A stretch of 64,000 nucleotides of DNA from CAWJPY01 sp963844865 (lineage in GTDB: Bacteria > Acidobacteriota > Thermoanaerobaculia > Thermoanaerobaculales > Sulfomarinibacteraceae), in the NCBI GenBank assembly GCA_963844865.1, contig CAWJPY010000004.1, positions 1 to 64,000 of the forward strand, in the 5' to 3' direction. This document shows, piece by piece, positions 63,224 to 64,000 of this stretch. Each line of letters opens with the position of its first letter. Position 1 is the stretch's first letter. A program made the position numbers and the translations under genes. The notes under the pieces are model-generated. The model was not told the origin of the DNA. It saw nothing but the letters and a program-made list of their open reading frames with translations, and ran no database searches.

Positions 63224-64000
63224 AGGCGGCGCTTCTTGGCCATCCCCTGCAGTCGCAGCGCCGTGGGCAGGAGGCGCACCAGCTTCATGCCCCGATCCCC
63301 GAACAGGGTGTCGAAGACCTTGCCGAGGAGGGCGAACTTCTCCTTCGAGTAGGGATACCAGTGGGGGTCGGGCGGGGCGGCGTCGCGGTCGATGACCACC
63401 GCCTTGACGTGGGAGAAGGAGTGCAGACCGTACGCCCCTTTGTAGCGCCCCATGCCGGAGTGCTTCACCCCCCCGAAGGGCAGTCCCGGGTGGGCCGCCG
63501 TGGCGTTGTGGTTGTTCACGCACACCATGCCCGCCTCGAGCTCGCGGGCAACCCGCTCCCCGCGGGCGGAGTCGGCCGTCCACACGCTCGCCGACAGGCC
63601 GTAGGGGGAGTCGTTGGCGAGGCGGACCGCCTCGTCCTCGGTGGTGAACTTCACCACCGTGACGACCGGACCGAAGGTCTCCTCGACCTGGACCTTCATG
63701 TCGGTGGTCGCATCCGCGATCACCGTCGGGGGCACCACCATGGTGTCGCCCACCCGGTCCCCGCCGCTCAGCACCCGCGCCCCTTTCGCCCGGGCGTCCT
63801 CGATCTGGGCGAGGACGGTGTCGAGCTGCCGGCGGGTCGTCATGCACCCCATGCCGAGATCCCGCTCATCGGCTCCCTCGGCGAGCTTGTCCGGGGTGAC
63901 GATGCGCTGGGCCTTGGCTGCCAACAACTCCACGAAGCGGTCGTAGGCGCCCTCCTGGACGTAGATCCGCTCCACCCCGGTGCAGGTCTGGCCGGCGTTG
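63220..64000 (-). CDS. NAD(P)-dependent aldehyde dehydrogenase (partial, 5' end outside window)
   Basis: The last 260 residues are present; the start lies beyond position 64,000. The catalytic Cys is in AGQTCTGVERIYV at the very edge. ETFGPVVTVVKF (with the conserved Glu), NDSPYGLSASVW and LPFGGVKHSGMGRYKG are typical ALDH superfamily signatures. The C-terminus has an extra basic tail (RLQGMAKKRRL). It oxidises aldehydes to acids. The substrate is unknown. Confidence 0.93.
   Translation of the reverse strand, partial: NAGQTCTGVERIYVQEGAYDRFVELLAAKAQRIVTPDKLAEGADERDLGMGCMTTRRQLDTVLAQIEDARAKGARVLSGGDRVGDTMVVPPTVIADATTDMKVQVEETFGPVVTVVKFTTEDEAVRLANDSPYGLSASVWTADSARGERVARELEAGMVCVNNHNATAAHPGLPFGGVKHSGMGRYKGAYGLHSFSHVKAVVIDRDAAPPDPHWYPYSKEKFALLGKVFDTLFGDRGMKLVRLLPTALRLQGMAKKRRL

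Overview
The window is about 64 kb of very GC-rich (roughly 70%), gene-dense bacterial chromosome. There are no rRNA or tRNA genes, no CRISPR array, no transposase and no phage module that I can see. Several features point to a soil or subsurface bacterium near Acidobacteriota: a GWxTD-type secreted protein, a eukaryotic-like Ser/Thr kinase fused to kinesin-light-chain-type TPRs, many secreted peptidases (M14, S10, M48), a Bacteroidetes-type ArgG and an N-acetylornithine-type carbamoyltransferase. This placement is an inference, not proof.

Region 1 (0-14.5 kb) is arginine biosynthesis. A decayed sigma-54 activator fragment comes first. It is followed by a canonical promoter with ARG-box operators and a translationally coupled operon: argR, argG (frameshifted), a P-loop protein of unknown function, argC, argD, argF' (acetylornithine carbamoyltransferase type), argB, an ArgE/M20 deacetylase and a VOC protein. 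Almost every junction is an ATGA-type overlap. This gene set fits the acetylated route, in which acetylornithine is carbamoylated to acetylcitrulline and then deacetylated. argH lies apart at 13.2 kb, beyond a B12-radical SAM gene and a divergent DUF362 gene.

Region 2 (14.5-33.7 kb) is mixed housekeeping: a GWxTD protein, a Tat-exported aldo/keto reductase, a crotonase without its usual glutamates, MAPEG, HPF fused to a cold-shock domain, phosphoglycerate kinase, DUF4396, an unusual 1139-residue Lon-like protease with a cysteine-rich C-terminal extension, a radical SAM enzyme, nicotinamidase, DoxX, thiE, a class II glutamine amidotransferase, a creatininase, an M14 peptidase and a ferredoxin preceded by an FNR/CRP-type palindrome.

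Region 3 (33.7-48.7 kb) is envelope and transport. Three consecutive HlyD/MacA-type adaptors and one MacB-type permease overlap tightly, with no ATPase gene. Membrane glycosyltransferases, an S10 carboxypeptidase (frameshifted), PhzF, a MetX-like hydrolase, an M48 protease and an arginine-rich RRSGxDRR repeat microprotein follow.

Region 4 (49-64 kb) holds an acyl-CoA dehydrogenase/MaoC pair, TerC, the TPR kinase, a GntR regulator with its own operator and two adjacent class V aminotransferases (one carrying three indels). Then comes a set of glycosyltransferase, methyltransferase, alpha/alpha-barrel protein and a second methyltransferase, and finally an aldehyde dehydrogenase cut by the window edge.

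Six net indels in four otherwise well-conserved genes suggest base-level errors in the assembly, or recent decay. Products of those genes should be read with that in mind.
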